Assembly: GCF_905171765.1 (NCBI RefSeq)
Contig: NC_053391.1
Location: 151,734,839-151,798,838 of the forward strand
Direction of reading: 5' to 3'
Origin: Bufo bufo
Lineage: Eukaryota; Chordata; Amphibia; Anura; Bufonidae
Length of the DNA: 64,000 nt
The notes under the pieces were generated by a model. It made no database searches. It had not been told where the DNA came from and saw only the letters and a program-made list of their open reading frames with translations. Position 1 is the stretch's first letter; every line of letters starts with the position of its first letter. Below, piece after piece: positions 11,800 to 24,159 of the stretch. The position numbers and the translations under genes were made by a program.

Positions 11800-12665
11800 A
11801 GTATCCCCCCATAAGAGTGACCTCTACAGCACGCCACCCCTTAATAGTGAACACCACAGCCCCCCACCCCTTAAAGTTGGATTCCATAGCAGTCCACTAC
11901 CTTAACTTTGAATTTCACAGCAGCCCATCCCTTTAACAGTGAGTTCCACAGCACCCCATCCCCTTGACAGGGTCCTCCATTGCAGACCGTCCCCTTAACT
12001 GTGACCTCCACCGTTCCCTGCCTCCTTAACAGAGACCTCCACAGCGCCCGCCCCTTTAACAGGTACTGCCATAGTACCCTGCTCCCTTAACAGTGACCTC
12101 CACAGTATCCCCTCCTTTAACAGTGACCTCACAGTACTCCGCTCCCTTAACAGTGACCGCCACAGTCCCCTGCCCCCTTACAGTGACCTCCACAGTGCCT
12201 GCCCCCTTAACAGGGACCTCTACAGTGCCTGCCCCTTTAACAGCGACCTCCACAGCAGCCCGTCTTTTATTTGTGACCTCCACAGTACCCCGTCTCGTTA
12301 ACAGTGATTTCCATAATAGCCCGCCCCCTATACAGTTATCTCCACAGAGCTCTGTTCTCTTAAAATGTGACCTCTACAGCACCCTGCCCCCTTACACTGA
12401 CCTTCATAGAAGACCGTCCCCTTAACTGTGACCTCCACAGTGCCCGTCCCTTTAAGAGTGACTGCCAGAGTAGCGTGCTCCCTTAATAGTGACCTCCACA
12501 GTAGTACCCACTGCCTTAAAAGTGAGCGCCACAGAGGCTTCCCCTTTAATAGCAACTTCCACGGTCCACTGCCCCCTTAACAGTAACCTCCTCAGTGCCC
12601 ACCTCTTTAAGAGTGACCTCCACAACACCCCACCCGTCCCCCTAATAAAGACCTCCACAGAGGGG
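11800..12665. repeat. About 30-bp minisatellite
   Basis: Roughly 28 degenerate units of the type ccccttaacagtgacctcca followed by cagtgcc. It follows cagaaggacccagctttgca (11731), a phrase met again at 13177 (ctaaaggacccagcttcac). The two stretches are therefore copies of one dispersed repeat family whose class I cannot name. Confidence 0.9.
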
Positions 12666-13127
12666 CATTATTGTCTTTAATTGACAGAATATAAAACTTT
12701 ACAGAATTAGTATACACTTAAGGTCATGTGAATTACATCAGCCTCTACAACAATGTTGGCTGAGTGTTGCGATCAAAATCATATTAACTTACACATAAGC
12801 CATCTTATACTAAGAATGTCCTTCGTTGCCTATAGCAACCAATCAGAGCTCATATTAATGACCTGTAACAAAATAGAAGCTGAGCTGTGATTGGTTGCCA
12901 TATGCAACCTGATGAATATACAGACTAACTGCCGCAACAGCAAACAGACAATGGCTCCTGTAGTTTGGTGGTTAGGATACTAAGCAAACTTTTTGGGCAA
13001 ATAATTGGAAAGCGCGGGGTGAAAATTTCCACTCAAAACATAGTCTATGACGTTCCCCGAACACACAGGAAACGGCTAAGCTAAATTTTGTGATTGTAAA
13101 CGCGACGGTGCCGATTCCTTTAGCGGA
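12666..13127. other. Old dispersed repeat, class unknown
   Basis: Contains a short inverted pair (ttgcctatagcaaccaatca and tgattggttgccatatgcaa, 12828-12909). It ends in gattgtaaacgcgacggtg and gattcctttagcggacatac, which recur at 37133-37172. No coding sequence seen. Confidence 0.5.
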
Positions 13128-13153
13128 CATACATACATACATACATACATACA
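13128..13153. repeat. (CATA)n microsatellite
   Basis: Tandem acat units. A shorter copy at the same place in the related repeat lies at 37168-37181. Confidence 0.95.
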
Positions 13154-13169
13154 CTCAGTTTTATATATT

Positions 13170-13840
13170 AGACTAGCTAAAGGACCCAGCTTCACTCAGG
13201 TATATTTAATCTATTTCATTTAATGCTTGTGTATGTTGTTAAAAGATATCAACAATATCCACTATAACAGTGACATCTACAGCAACCCGCGCCTTCAGAT
13301 TCCCTGTCCTCCATCTGGTGCAGGGCTTGGATGGACACAAGGTTGTCCTTTTAAACAGCTCACTCTCAGACAGCAGCACTGTGCTGTCTGAGTGTGAGCT
13401 ACAGGAAGAAAATCACCATCCCTCCCACCCCTACAGCTGACAGAATATAATTTTTACCTTCATTTTTTCAATCCCTGTCAGGAGTGGGAGGGTGTGTGGC
13501 CAAACCAGGTCAGGGCGTGGCTTAGTGGGACCTAGAACTTGATTTTTAACTTCATTTTTTCAATTCCTGTCAGCTGAGGAGTGAGAGGGGGCATGGCCTA
13601 ACTGAATCGGGGGCGTGTCCTTTTGAACAGCTTACTCTAAGACAGCAGCAATATGCTGTCTGAGTGTGAGCTGCATGGAGAAATTCACCCTCCCTCCCAC
13701 CTCGGTATCTGACAGAAGTAGGTTTTTTACTTCATTTTTTCAATCCCGGTCAGCTGAGGAGTGGGAGGGGGCGTGACCTAACTAAAGCAGGGACGTAACT
13801 TAGTGGGACCTGTAAGCGGGGTTTTAAGTTCGTCTTTTGA
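13170..13840. repeat. Complex tandem duplication, long unit
   Basis: About three imperfect copies of a block holding gacagcagcactgtgctgtc (itself a hairpin), agtgtgagctgca, cttcattttttcaat and cagctgaggagtgggagggg. Part of the dispersed repeat that starts ctaaaggacccagc. No gene. Confidence 0.7.
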
Positions 13841-14181
13841 GGGTGGACACAATGTGGCAGGGTGCGTGTCTGGGCTTCTACCTGCAAGAGTGACACCCCT
13901 CTTCGCACCTTACTGGCTCATTTGCATACTAAATAAACTGGATTTTCATAGGATAAAAATATCTATTGCTGGAACAAAGGCACATCTTGAAATAAGGTAT
14001 TAAGTGATATTAGGCCATGACTTTAATTCAATAGTGATTATCCTGCTAACAGATTTCCTTTAAAGCTCACCTACAGCAGTGAAGAAAAAATAACTGGGTT
14101 GTTATGGAAACCTGGAGTAAAACTGTGCATGTGGAGGCTAACGGCTTGCGAGCTTCTATTGGCTGATAAGGGTCATGTGAC
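13841..14181. other. Old dispersed repeats; target of the solo LTR
   Basis: Contains ctcatttgcatactaaataa and ends at 14060 in ctaacagatttcctttaa, the style of a vertebrate dispersed repeat terminus. After it comes the sequence gcgagcttctattggctgat, which continues on the other side of the LTR. No coding sequence. Confidence 0.45.
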
Positions 14182-14186
14182 CAAGC

Positions 14187-15087
14187 TGTCACGGCGGGGA
14201 GTGGGGGAAACCCCCCCACCATGCGGTGTCAAAGGGTAAAGGGGATCAGCTTGGCCAAAAGGAGTAATAAGGGAGCAGGTCACCTCCTACCGCGTCCCTG
14301 ATCCTCTCCCTGACTCCTCACTGTATGAGCGGACCCCGATGGTAGGACGACTTATACTCAGGATTCCTAGAAACCCTAAGTCGCCCTGGTAATTCCTCAC
14401 TTAGGAGCAGGGGAGAGACAACCTGTTCATCCCAGTCATGGAGGAACAGGAGTCTCTATCTGAGGCCAGGCTGCAAGGAGAGGGGAACACATACAGCTAT
14501 AAGGAGATGGCAGGTAAGTGAAACCAGTAACACACTTACCTGCCACAGACACACTGACTGGAACCCGTGCACAAGTGCTGGTGTCCCTACCAACAGTAAA
14601 GGACACGGCACACACCAAAACCCACACAGGAACCCAGGACACCCATAGCTGCAACAAACGTGAGACACCATAAAAACATCTATGACCACAAGGGTGGCAC
14701 TCACTGGACAGATGGCATATGAAGACCAGGAGGATAACTCCAGCATACACCATGGCTGGAGTACCCCTCAGCTTCAGGCATCCAGCAGAGGCTAAATAGC
14801 CCAAGCAGCCACACCCACACACACATAAACCCAGTGTTAACAAAACACTAGGAAGGGAGTTAACCCTTCCAACACCAGACAAGAGAAGGAAGCAACTAAA
14901 AGGGGAAGTGCACACACAAGCAAACAAAACCACACGTTGCCACAGGCAACAACATGCGTGGCAACCATGTCATGGCAATCACCCAGAAGGCCGAGAAACT
15001 GCCACCGCATGCTCTCACAGCAACACGTTGCCGCGGGCAACCGCAAGTGTAGCAACAGTGTCACAGCGCACACCATAGGCCGTCACA
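14187..15087 (-). mobile_element. Solo LTR of a Ty3/Gypsy-type element
   Basis: The unit starts tgtcacggcgg and ends aggccgtcaca, a TG...CA structure, and is flanked by an exact 5-bp duplication caagc (14182-14186 and 15088-15092). At 901 bp and without an internal region it is best read as a solo LTR left by recombination. I place it on the minus strand because its end then reads ccgccgtgaca, like the solo LTR at 16719-17355, and ggctatttagcc is then near a promoter position. The open frames across it (for example 14436-14933) are not supported as genes. Confidence 0.85.
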
Positions 15088-15479
15088 CAAGCTTCTATTG
15101 GCTAATGCATTTTTTGGGAATATCTCAGTACAGATGGCCTTGCGGTTCGCACGGCAGTCGTTTCGCAGCTAACTTTGCTCGTTCGCGATCGGCCGAACGG
15201 GCGAACATATGGTGATGTCCGCCGGTGCCAAAGTCTTTTACATTATTAATAACTTTTACCCATGACACATCCATCAGGTGGCACAGGACAGCCAATTGAG
15301 ACGTTTCAGCACATGGACATACACCCTACCTCATAAATAAACCAGATCTGGCTGCCATTTTACATTCAGTCTTTTGCCAGTGTAGGGAGAGGATGCTGTG
15401 TGGAGCAGGCACAGACTGTGCTAGCTAATAGGACTGGTCTAGGTGTGCTATCAATAGGTGTAAAATACTGAGTGGCGTA

Positions 15480-16195
15480 ATATACCTATAATATACTTTC
15501 TAACATAGAAAGTATATTACAGTGCATTTGTATTATGCAGCAGTTGGGTGCGGTTCGGCTGAGATACTGCAGCTATACAGAGTGCCAAACTCTATTGGAA
15601 CAAATAATTTCTACTGGTGTGATATACCAGTAGCTCCCCCAAAAAAACTTATTGAAGCAAGGGTGTGATATACTAATAATATACTTTCTATATAGTGTAT
15701 TTGGGTAGTGCAGCATTTGTTTGCAGTTTTGCAGCGTTACCACAGATACAGAGTGACAAATGCTATTGGAACAAATGGTTTCTACTGGTGTGATATACCA
15801 GTTGCCCCAGAAAAAAAACTGACTGAAGCAGGGGTGTTATATATCAATTATATACTTTCTATATAGTGCATTTGGGTAATGCAGCATTTGTTTGCGGTTA
15901 TGCTGCGTTACCTCAGCTACAGATAGTGACAAACACCATTGGAACAAATAATTTCTACTGGTGTGATATACCAGTTACCCCCCAAAAAACTGAATGAAGC
16001 AGGGGTCTTATATACAAATTATATACTTTCTATATAGTGCATTTGGGTAGGGCAGCATTTGCTAGCAGTTTTTCTGCATTACCTCAGCTACAGATAGTGA
16101 CAAACGCTATTGGAACAAATAATTTCTACTGTTGTGATATACCAGTTGCCCCCCAAAAAAGCTGATTGAAGCAGGCGTGTGATATACCTTCTTCC
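15480..16195 (+). repeat. 171-bp leader array of hAT C
   Basis: About four units, each with tttctactggtgtgatatac, atactttctatatagtgca and tgggtagtgcagcatttg. Spacing of the ctactgg word is 171, 173 and 171 bp. It ends shortly before the transposase ATG at 16245. Confidence 0.92.
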
Positions 16196-16718
16196 ACCAA
16201 TACTGCTCTTCTATAGGGACTTTTGTCACAGGGTCATTTTGAAAATGACAGGCAGAGGAAGAGGCAGGCCATTCTGCAGGGGTGGTAGGGTCAGGCAGGT
16301 GCACCAGTCCGGAGCCTAAGTGGGAAGTTGCAGAAAATGTGTGTGATTACGGCAAAGAATGCACCAGACTTGGTTGAGTGGCTCACTCAGCCTTCCGCTT
16401 CTGCACTCTCCTCATCCTCTCTATTTGCCCCCTCTTCACACTCTGCTGTGTGCACCCCCAAAGACACCACCACCACCATAGCCCCTCTACTCGAGTCAGA
16501 GGAAATATTTTCACATCCATTCCCAGACCTTACCGATGCGCAGCCATTTTTTTGCATCAGATGAGGAAAAAGAGGTAGCAACTGCCACCACCCAGCGGTC
16601 TGATGACAGTACCCAGATCAACCTAAGGAGGGTGGTCCCCGCTTTTGCTGCCTCCTCCGAGATCTATAATGTCAGTGGTGGTGAAGGGGACGATGATGAC
16701 GAGTCTATTGACGTCAGG

Positions 16719-17355
16719 TGTCACTACCAGAGCTTTGGGACGTTCTCACAGCTCTGTTTCTCCACCCCTGTGATGATGTCACTACTAGAGCTGGGAGGAG
16801 TTCTCACTACTCTGTTTACTTTTGGTTTCTTTCACCACAGCTGTTCTTCATGTGTTTGATTTCCCTCTATTTATATCACCCCTCCTCCTATGATAGGATG
16901 TGGATTATAGCTCTCACTTCAGTTGTAGCTCTTGCTTTAGTTTCTTCACTTGTGGCTATCAGTTCACTGGACCTGTGTTCTGCTGCAGCCAGCACTCCGG
17001 ATATTGCCAGCCTGTCCTTGGATCCGTCTTCTCTGCGGCTGCAACACCTCCAGCTAAGACATTGTTGTGTTCCTGTTTATTTCTGACTGGATCTGAGGTG
17101 GCCACGGTTCCCTCCATATACTGAGTAGGGCACTGGTGGCCGTGCCCCTTCCACTATTGTAGGGGTTACAGTGGTCATTAGTCTTAGGCACGTGGGCATG
17201 CCTCGTTCCGCCATTGGGATCCGGGCATGTGCTTTAGTAGAATAGGGAGAGCGTTGAGGGTCGGACAGGGGTCACCCTTTATCCTCCCTAGTTCTGGGTC
17301 CAGTCAGTAGCTCTGTACTGTGTATTACTATTGTTGCTCACATACAGCCGTGACA
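16719..17355 (+). mobile_element. Second solo LTR, inside hAT C
   Basis: Starts tgtcactacc, ends cagccgtgaca, and is flanked by exact 5-bp duplications tcagg (16714-16718 and 17356-17360). At 637 bp with no internal region it is a solo LTR. tatttatatcacccc near 16868 may be its TATA region, supporting the plus orientation. Removing it restores the transposase frame across the join (DVR followed by WVPTREEEEG), which confirms the exact insertion point. Confidence 0.92.
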
Positions 17356-19419
17356 TCAGGTGGGTGCCCACAAGAGAGGAAGAGGAAGGGAGTTCAGAGA
17401 GAGAGAGGGAGCAGCAGATAGGGAGGAGAAGCAGGCAGAACGTACAGTGCACAGGAGGCAAAAAGCAGACTGCTAATGTATCTGGAACGAGCCATCCACT
17501 ATGCACGGCTACATCTGGCACTCCCAGGACACCGTCACATGGCTTCGTAGTATGGGCTTTTTTTAACGTGTCCTCTGTTTATAATAGTGTTGCCATCTGC
17601 AGCCTGTGCTGTCAACGCTTAAGTTGCGGTAAGCTCAACACTCACCTAGGGACGATCACCTTAAGAAGGCATCTGACCTCACATCAACGAGCCCAGTGGG
17701 AGCAACACCGTCAGAACCTACAAAGACACACTCCTGGTGCTCCATGTCCTGCCTCTTCTACTTCTCCTCTCTCCTCTTATTTGTCTTCCACTCCACCTTC
17801 CACCGTGCCGTCTTCGCGTTCAACTAGAAAAAGGCAGGCTTCCGTGGCCCAAATGCTCGAGCGAAAAAAGATGATGATGCCGGATAACCCTCTTGCTCAA
17901 CGGCTGACCGCTGGCTTGTCGGAACTGCTAACCCACCAACTACTGTCATATAAACTAGTGGACTCAGAAGCCTTTAGAAAATTTGTGGCCATTGGCAAAA
18001 CGCAATGGAAGGTCCCCTGAAGGAAATATTTCTCCCAGAAGGGCATCCCGGAGCTTTATGGCCAGCGGCCAGTGAATGTGTCTCTGGCACGCAGTGTCGG
18101 TGCCAAGATACATCTGACCACAGACACGTGGTCTAGCAAAAACGGGCAGGGAAGGTACATAACTTTTACTGCCCACTGGGTGAACCTTCTGACGGCCGTC
18201 AAGCATGCAACCCGTGGCACCCGTGTGGATTTGGTGTTACCGCCAATGGTTGCATGCAGGCCTGCCTCTTCTCCTCCTCCTACTCCATTCTCCGTCTCCT
18301 CCTCGGCTAAATTCTTCTTTTCCACTGCGACCGGCTCTTCCGCTGCGCCCCCAAGCTCCCCAGAACCTATTCGACGTGCCAGGTGAGACGTTGCCATGCT
18401 GTGCTGCGGCTCCTGTGCCTGGAAGCCAAGAGTCACCCTGGTCCTGCACTCCTTTCAGCTTTGCAGTCACAGACCGATCAGTGGCTAACCCCGCTTAATT
18501 TGACAGTTGGTAAATTGGTATGCGACAACGGTGCAAATCTGCTGAGCGCGCTGAAACAAGGAAAAATGACACACGTGCCGTGCATGGCACATGTCCTGAA
18601 CTTATTTGTGCAGTGATTCGTTGCCAAATACCCCGGGGTCTAGGACGTCTTGCGGCCGGCCAGGAAAATCTCTGGCCATTTTATAAGATCTTACACAGCC
18701 ATGGCTCGCCTTGCTGACGTTTATCGGCAACACCACCTGCACGTCAGACTCCTGATTTGTGACTGCGGGACGTGCTGGAACTCCACCTTGTATATGTTTG
18801 ATAGGCTGCTCCAGAAGAAACATGCAGTTAACAACTACCTGTACGAACACTGCGGCAGGACAGGTTCTGGGAGCTTGTTTTTTTTTTTCATTGCGCCAGT
18901 GGCTGCTCATGCGCAACGCATGCAGACTTCTGTGGCCATTTGATGAGATCACTAAACTGATCAGTCGCAGCCAGGGCACCATCAGTGACATCGTACCTTA
19001 CGCCTTCTTTCTGGAGCGTGCATTGTGTCGTGTCATTGATCAAGCTGTCGAGGAGCAGGAAGATGAGGAAGTCGCAATGCTGGAACAATTCCCAGGGGTG
19101 GCTACTCCATCTGAGACAAGTCCACAGGAGTCTGAAGAGGAGTTAGAGGAGGATGGTGCCAGGGTGGAGGAGGAGCAAGAAGCAGGGGCGGGCTGGGCCG
19201 GGGGGCAGGGAGGCAATTGCCCCCCAGGCCGCCCGAAATAAACGGCCACTGGGCCGACCGTCTTAAAAAAAAAATTTTTTTTTTTTTTTTTTTTTTTTAA
19301 TTCTTCAGGGCCGCACCGCCGATCATCACCACAGGCGGCGCGGCCCTGGATGTCATTGCGGCCGTGCTGTGTGCTGTGGGGCAGGGGAGGGAGAGGCGTG
19401 TCCCTCCCCTGTTCTTCTG

Positions 19420-19510
19420 ATAGGCCGCAGGCACTAATGCCTGCAGCCTATCAGAGGCCGGCTCAGGCAGAGCAATGACGTCATTATCATTGCGACGCCT
19501 GAGCCAGCAC
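19420..19510. other. Nested hairpins with a CRE-like palindrome
   Basis: tgataggccgcaggca ctaa tgcctgcagcctatca forms one stem-loop (about 19418-19454). ggctcaggc...gcctgagcc (19460-19505) forms a second, enclosing gcaatga and tcattgc with the palindrome tgacgtca at its centre. It lies in the 5' part of the non-autonomous hAT; a role in transposition or transcription is only a guess. Confidence 0.7.
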
Positions 19511-19596
19511 ACAGCAGGGACACAGGCCAGAAGAGGCTGCATCGCTGCTGATGGAGGTAAGTATTAGTGTTGTTTTTTTTCTTCTTCTTTGCAGGG

Positions 19597-21730
19597 GGCT
19601 GGCACTATGGGGGGGGGATCTGGCACTTTGGGGGAGCTAGCACTATAGGGGGAGCTGGCACTATAGGGGGGGCTGGAACTATGGGGGAGCTGGCACTATG
19701 GGGGGGCTGGCACTATGGGGGGCTGGCACTATAGGGGGAGCTGGCACTATGGGGGGCTGACACTATGGGGGGCTGTCACTATAAGGGGGCTGTCACTATG
19801 GGGGAGGAGCTGGCACTATGGGGGGGCTGGCACTATAGGGGGGCTGGCACTATGGGGGGGGGGGATCTGGCACTATGGGGGGGATTTGGCACTATGGGGG
19901 GATTTGGCACTAAGGTGGGGAATCTGGCACTTTGGGGGAGCTAGCACTATGGGGGGGGCACTATAGGGCTGGAACTATGGGGCAGCTGGCACTATGGGGC
20001 GGCTGGAACTATGGGGGGGGCTGGAACTATGGGGGGGGCTGACACTATGGGGGGGGCTGACACTATGGGGGACTGGCACTATAAGGGGGCTGGCACTATG
20101 GGGGGGGCTGGCACTATGGGGTAGGAGCTGGCACTATGGGGGGGCTTGCACTATAGGGGAGCTGGCACTATGGGGGGGGCTGGCACCACGGGGGGGGCTG
20201 GCACTATGGGGGAGCTGGCACTATAAGGGGGCTGGCACTATGGGTGAAGTGGCACTATGGGGGGGCTGACACTATAAAGGGGCTGGCACTATAAGGGGGC
20301 TGGCACTATGGGGGGGGCTGGCACTATGGGGTAGGAGCTGGCACTATGGGGGGGCTGGCACTATGGGGGGGGCTGGCACTATGGGGGAGCTGGCACTATA
20401 AGGGGGCTGGCACTATGGGTGAAGTGGCACTATGGGGGGGCTGGCACTATAAGGGGGCTGGCACTATAAGGGGGCTGGCACTATAAGGGGGCTGGCACTA
20501 TGGGGGGGGGGTGGCACTATGGGGTAGGAGCTGGCACTATGGGGGGGCTGGCACTATGGGGGAGCTGGCACTATAAGGGGGCTGGCACTATGGGGGGGCT
20601 GCCACTATGGGGGGCCTGGCACTATGGGGGGCTTGTACTATGGGGGGGGAGCTGGCACTATGGGGGCATTTCTTGCTGGCACATTATGGGGGGGCACCAT
20701 GACACTATGGGGGGCTGTCACTATAAGGGGGCTGGCACTATGGGGGAGGAGCTGGCACTATGGGGGGGCTGGCACTATAGGGGGGCTGGCACTATGGGGG
20801 GGGATCTGGCACTATGGGGGGGATTTGGCACTATGGGGGGATTTGGCACTAAGGTGGGGAATCTGGCACTTTGGGGGAGCTAGCACTATGGGGGAGCTAG
20901 CACTATGGGGGGGGCACTATAGGGCTGGAACTATGGGGCAGCTGGCACTATGGGGCGGCTGGCACTATGGGGGGCTGGAACTATGGGGGGGGCTGACACT
21001 ATGGGGGGGGGCTGACACTATGGGGGACTGGCACTATAAGGGGGCTGGCACTATGGGGGGGGGTGGCACTATGGGGTAGGAGCTGGCACTATGGGGGGGC
21101 TGGCACTATGGGGGGGGCTGGCACTATGGGGGAGCTGGCACTATAAGGGGGCTGGCACTATGGGGGGGCTGCCACTATGGGGGGCCTGGCACTATGGGGG
21201 GCTTGTACTATGGGGGGGGAGCTGGCACTATGGGGGCATTTCTTGCTGGCACATTATGGGGGGGCACCATGGGGGAGAGGAGCACTATGGGGGTATCTGG
21301 GGGCTCTAAAGGGGCTTTTTTTTAATTATTGGCACATTCTGGGGGGCACTATAGGGGAGAGCAGCACTATGGGGCATCTGGGGTTACTATAGGGGCACTA
21401 TGGGGAAGTGGGGGCTCTAAAGGGGCCTTTTGTATTGGAACATTATGGGGGGCACTATGGCATTTGGTAGCACTAAGGGGGCATTTTTTACTGGCACATT
21501 ATGGCAGGCACTATAGGGGAGAGCGGCACTATGGGGCATTATTTGGAGGCACTATGGGGGAGTGGAGCACTATTGGGGCATATGGTGGCACTAAGAAGGG
21601 AAATTTTTTTACTGGCACATTGTGGGGGAGAGGAGCACTATAGGGGCATCTGCTGGGGGTACTAAGGGGCATTTTTTTACTGGCATATTATGGGGGACAC
21701 TATGGGGAAGGGGGAGAGGAGCAGTATGAG
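19597..21730 (+). repeat. G-rich minisatellite (ctggcactatggggg units)
   Basis: More than 100 units of 16-19 bp, each with ctggcactat followed by four to ten G. A higher-order repeat exists: the variant string around atctggcactttgggggagc at 19920-19950 recurs at 20860-20885 with the same neighbours, about 940 bp apart. Long frames reading G, W, H, Y and L come from the unit itself and are not genes. Confidence 0.97.
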
Positions 21731-24159
21731 TGCATTTACTGGGGCACTATATAGGGGTATTTTATACTGGCATACATTATGGGGACATTAGCTCAACTGC
21801 GGGCACTAAGCGGGGGTATTTCATGTACTGTCATATTATAGGGAAAATTAGTACTACTAGGGGGTATTATGGGGAGCTTTACTACTACTGGGGGGCTATG
21901 AGGAACATGATTACTAGGGCACTATTGGGGCATTATTACTACTAAGTGTGCTCTGGCAGATAATTATTTCTATTGGTGGGATTTTGGGGGGCACTGTTAC
22001 TTTGGGGGCACCCTAGCACAGTATCAGCTTAGCACAATTATTTTTGGGGGACATTATCTTTATACTATTAGTGTCTGGGCGCAGTTATTTTTTAGAGCAC
22101 TGTGTGCCAATAATTGTTTAAGGGGGCACTATCTGTGTGGTAGTAGTATTCCCAGGGGTACTGTTTCTGCAGTATAGTATTGGGGGTGGCAGGAAACTAA
22201 TGTCTGTTTCTCAATCTCTGCAGAGACGGGAGATGGCTGAAAAATCATCATGGCGGTCTGGTCTGAATGGAGAAGATGAGGAAAAAGAACGTCTACAACA
22301 AAGGTGACATTGGATGTAAGAGGTATGTGGTGCTATGTAGGAGAGGAGATGCTCCGGCTCCTCCCCCTGCCATTTGCAGAAGGAGGATTCAGAGCTGGGT
22401 GAGGATGACGAAAGGGGGCAGCAGGCCACGGGCGGGTGGCAGATGGTGGGGGGAACCACAAGCCTTAAGCAGGATCTGGGGAGGGAGGAGAGCGGAGGAG
22501 CTTCCTGGCTGTAGCTTGTTGTATAAGGAGGCAGTGCAGCCAGGACAGGTCCTCCCCTCTTCGTATGATGTGTAGACAGGCCTCAACTATAGAATGTCAG
22601 CTGTACAGTGTGTGTTGGGAGTGGCCTATTATATGTAGGAGGGGCTTTTAATAATGGGCGGGGCTAAAAATGGGCCACTTGACTGGATTTGCCCCCCAGG
22701 ACTAAGGCTGCCAGCCCTCCCCTGGCAAGAAGAGCATGCTTTAAATGTTTCTGGGATCCCTGGTGTAGTCCGTGGCTGGGGGGAGGAGACCGAGGACGAC
22801 ATTATCCTGGACGATGAGCAGGAGCCAGGCCACTCCACCGCTTCCATTTTCGTGCAAATGGGGGCCTTCATGCTCCAGTGTTTGAAGAGGGACCCCTGTA
22901 TAAAAAGCATAAAGGGCAAAGACCAGTACTGGGTTGCAGTGTACTTTCACCCCCGGTACAAACACAAAATGGCGGACATGTTACCAGCATCACAGAGGGC
23001 TGTCAGAATGCAGCACTTCCAGGCCTTGCTTCGAGAAATGATGCATTCTGCTTTTGCGGGCGCTGGCAGAGGGATTTCCACTCACAGAGAACAATTGCGG
23101 GTACCAATCCAACAGGACATGAGAGAAAAAGGCGGTTTGAAGATGTGTTGGTCACTTCTTATATGAGATCATTCTTGCAGCCCACCCATTGAGAGCCGCC
23201 CTCTGGATCCAGCCTCAGGGAACGCCTAGACCAAACAGGAGTCCGACTACATCGGGTTAACGGCCAATGTGGACGCTCTGAGAAGCGAGGAACCCCTGGA
23301 CTACTGGGTGTGCAGGCTTGACCTATGGCGGGAACTGGCACAATTTGACAAGGAACTGTTGGCTTGCTCCTCGTCCAGTGTCCTGTCCGAAAGGACATTC
23401 AGTGCAGCAGGGGAATCGTGACCGATAAGCGCACTCACCAAGCTCACGACAGTTTGGACTGCCTCACATTTCTAAAAATAAATGAGGCATGGATCTCGGA
23501 GGAATTCAAAACCTGTGACGACCACATTTAATTGAATTTCCTCTTGCCAGCCCACAAATATCTGCACCACCCAGAATAAATATTGGTCTCTGTCTTAGGT
23601 AAATACAGCGACATAAAAGGCCATTTCTGTCCGTTGAATGCCAAATGTTTTGGGCCTCTGAAGATTTCAACACCTATGACAACCATGTGTTTCAACTATT
23701 ATCATTAGGGGTTTTTTCAAGAGGGGGGAGTTTGTCAGTCATGTTTTTGATCCAATTTTATATTTTTAGTTATTTAAAATATATGTATTTCACCTGTATT
23801 TGCACTGGCCTTCAGTAAAATTGATATCCATTGACCGTCTAATAGACCTCCAGCCACTTAATCACTTGTTCTTTTATGTACGTTGAATGTAGAGTTGAGC
23901 GAACACCTGGATGTTCAGATTCGAGAAGTTCGGCCAAACTTCCCGGAAATGTTCGGGATCCGAACCCGACCCGAACTTCGTCCCGAACCCGAACCCTATT
24001 GAAGTCAATGGGGACCCGAACTTTTTGGCACTAAAAAGTCTGTAAAACAGCCCAGGAAAGAGCTAGAGGGCTGCAAAAGGCAGAAACATGTAGGTAAATC
24101 CCCTGCAAACAAATGTGGATAGGGAAATGAATAAAAATAAAAATAAAATATATAAAAAT

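Larger units (their letters stand above)
19183..22724 (+). mobile_element. Non-autonomous hAT with a large G-rich minisatellite
   Basis: Begins caggggcgggctgg, ends ccagccctcccctg, and is flanked by exact 8-bp duplications gcaagaag (19175-19182 and 22725-22732), the hallmark of hAT insertion. It interrupts the element C transposase between the acidic EEEQE stretch and ALNVSG. The 3.5 kb hold no recognisable transposase: 5' GC-rich hairpins, a 2.1-kb minisatellite, and a 3' part (21731-22700) with degenerate array units and no gene. It must have been moved by an enzyme supplied in trans. Confidence 0.93.
16245..23531 (+). pseudogene. hAT element C transposase (BED finger), fragmented
   Basis: Reading begins MTGRGRGRPFCRGG at 16245. 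It continues through KNAPDLVEWLTQPSASALSS and an acidic stretch (EGDDDDESIDVR) to the solo LTR. It resumes at 17361 with the BED zinc finger (about 17585-17690: ICSLCCQ...TLRRHLTSH, a C2...H-x3-H pattern), then LVDSEAFRKF, the first catalytic block HLTTDTWSS, the second block VCDNGANLLSAL and the CMAHVLNL motif. After the insertion at 19183-22724 come LQCLKRDP, DYWVCRLDLW and the dimerisation region SSVLSERTFSAAG, ending at 23531. Lesions include TGA at 18018, stops near 18616 and 18640, a shift at the T-run 18878-18889 and more near 23170. Inactive. Confidence 0.88.

Noticed and set aside
14436..14933. 165-codon minus-strand frame with hydrophobic segments
   Set aside because: Lies wholly inside a solo LTR with exact target duplication; no recognisable product.
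19715..21643. Several long frames rich in G, W, H, Y and L
   Set aside because: Translation of the G-rich minisatellite; they change frame with unit length and have no family features.
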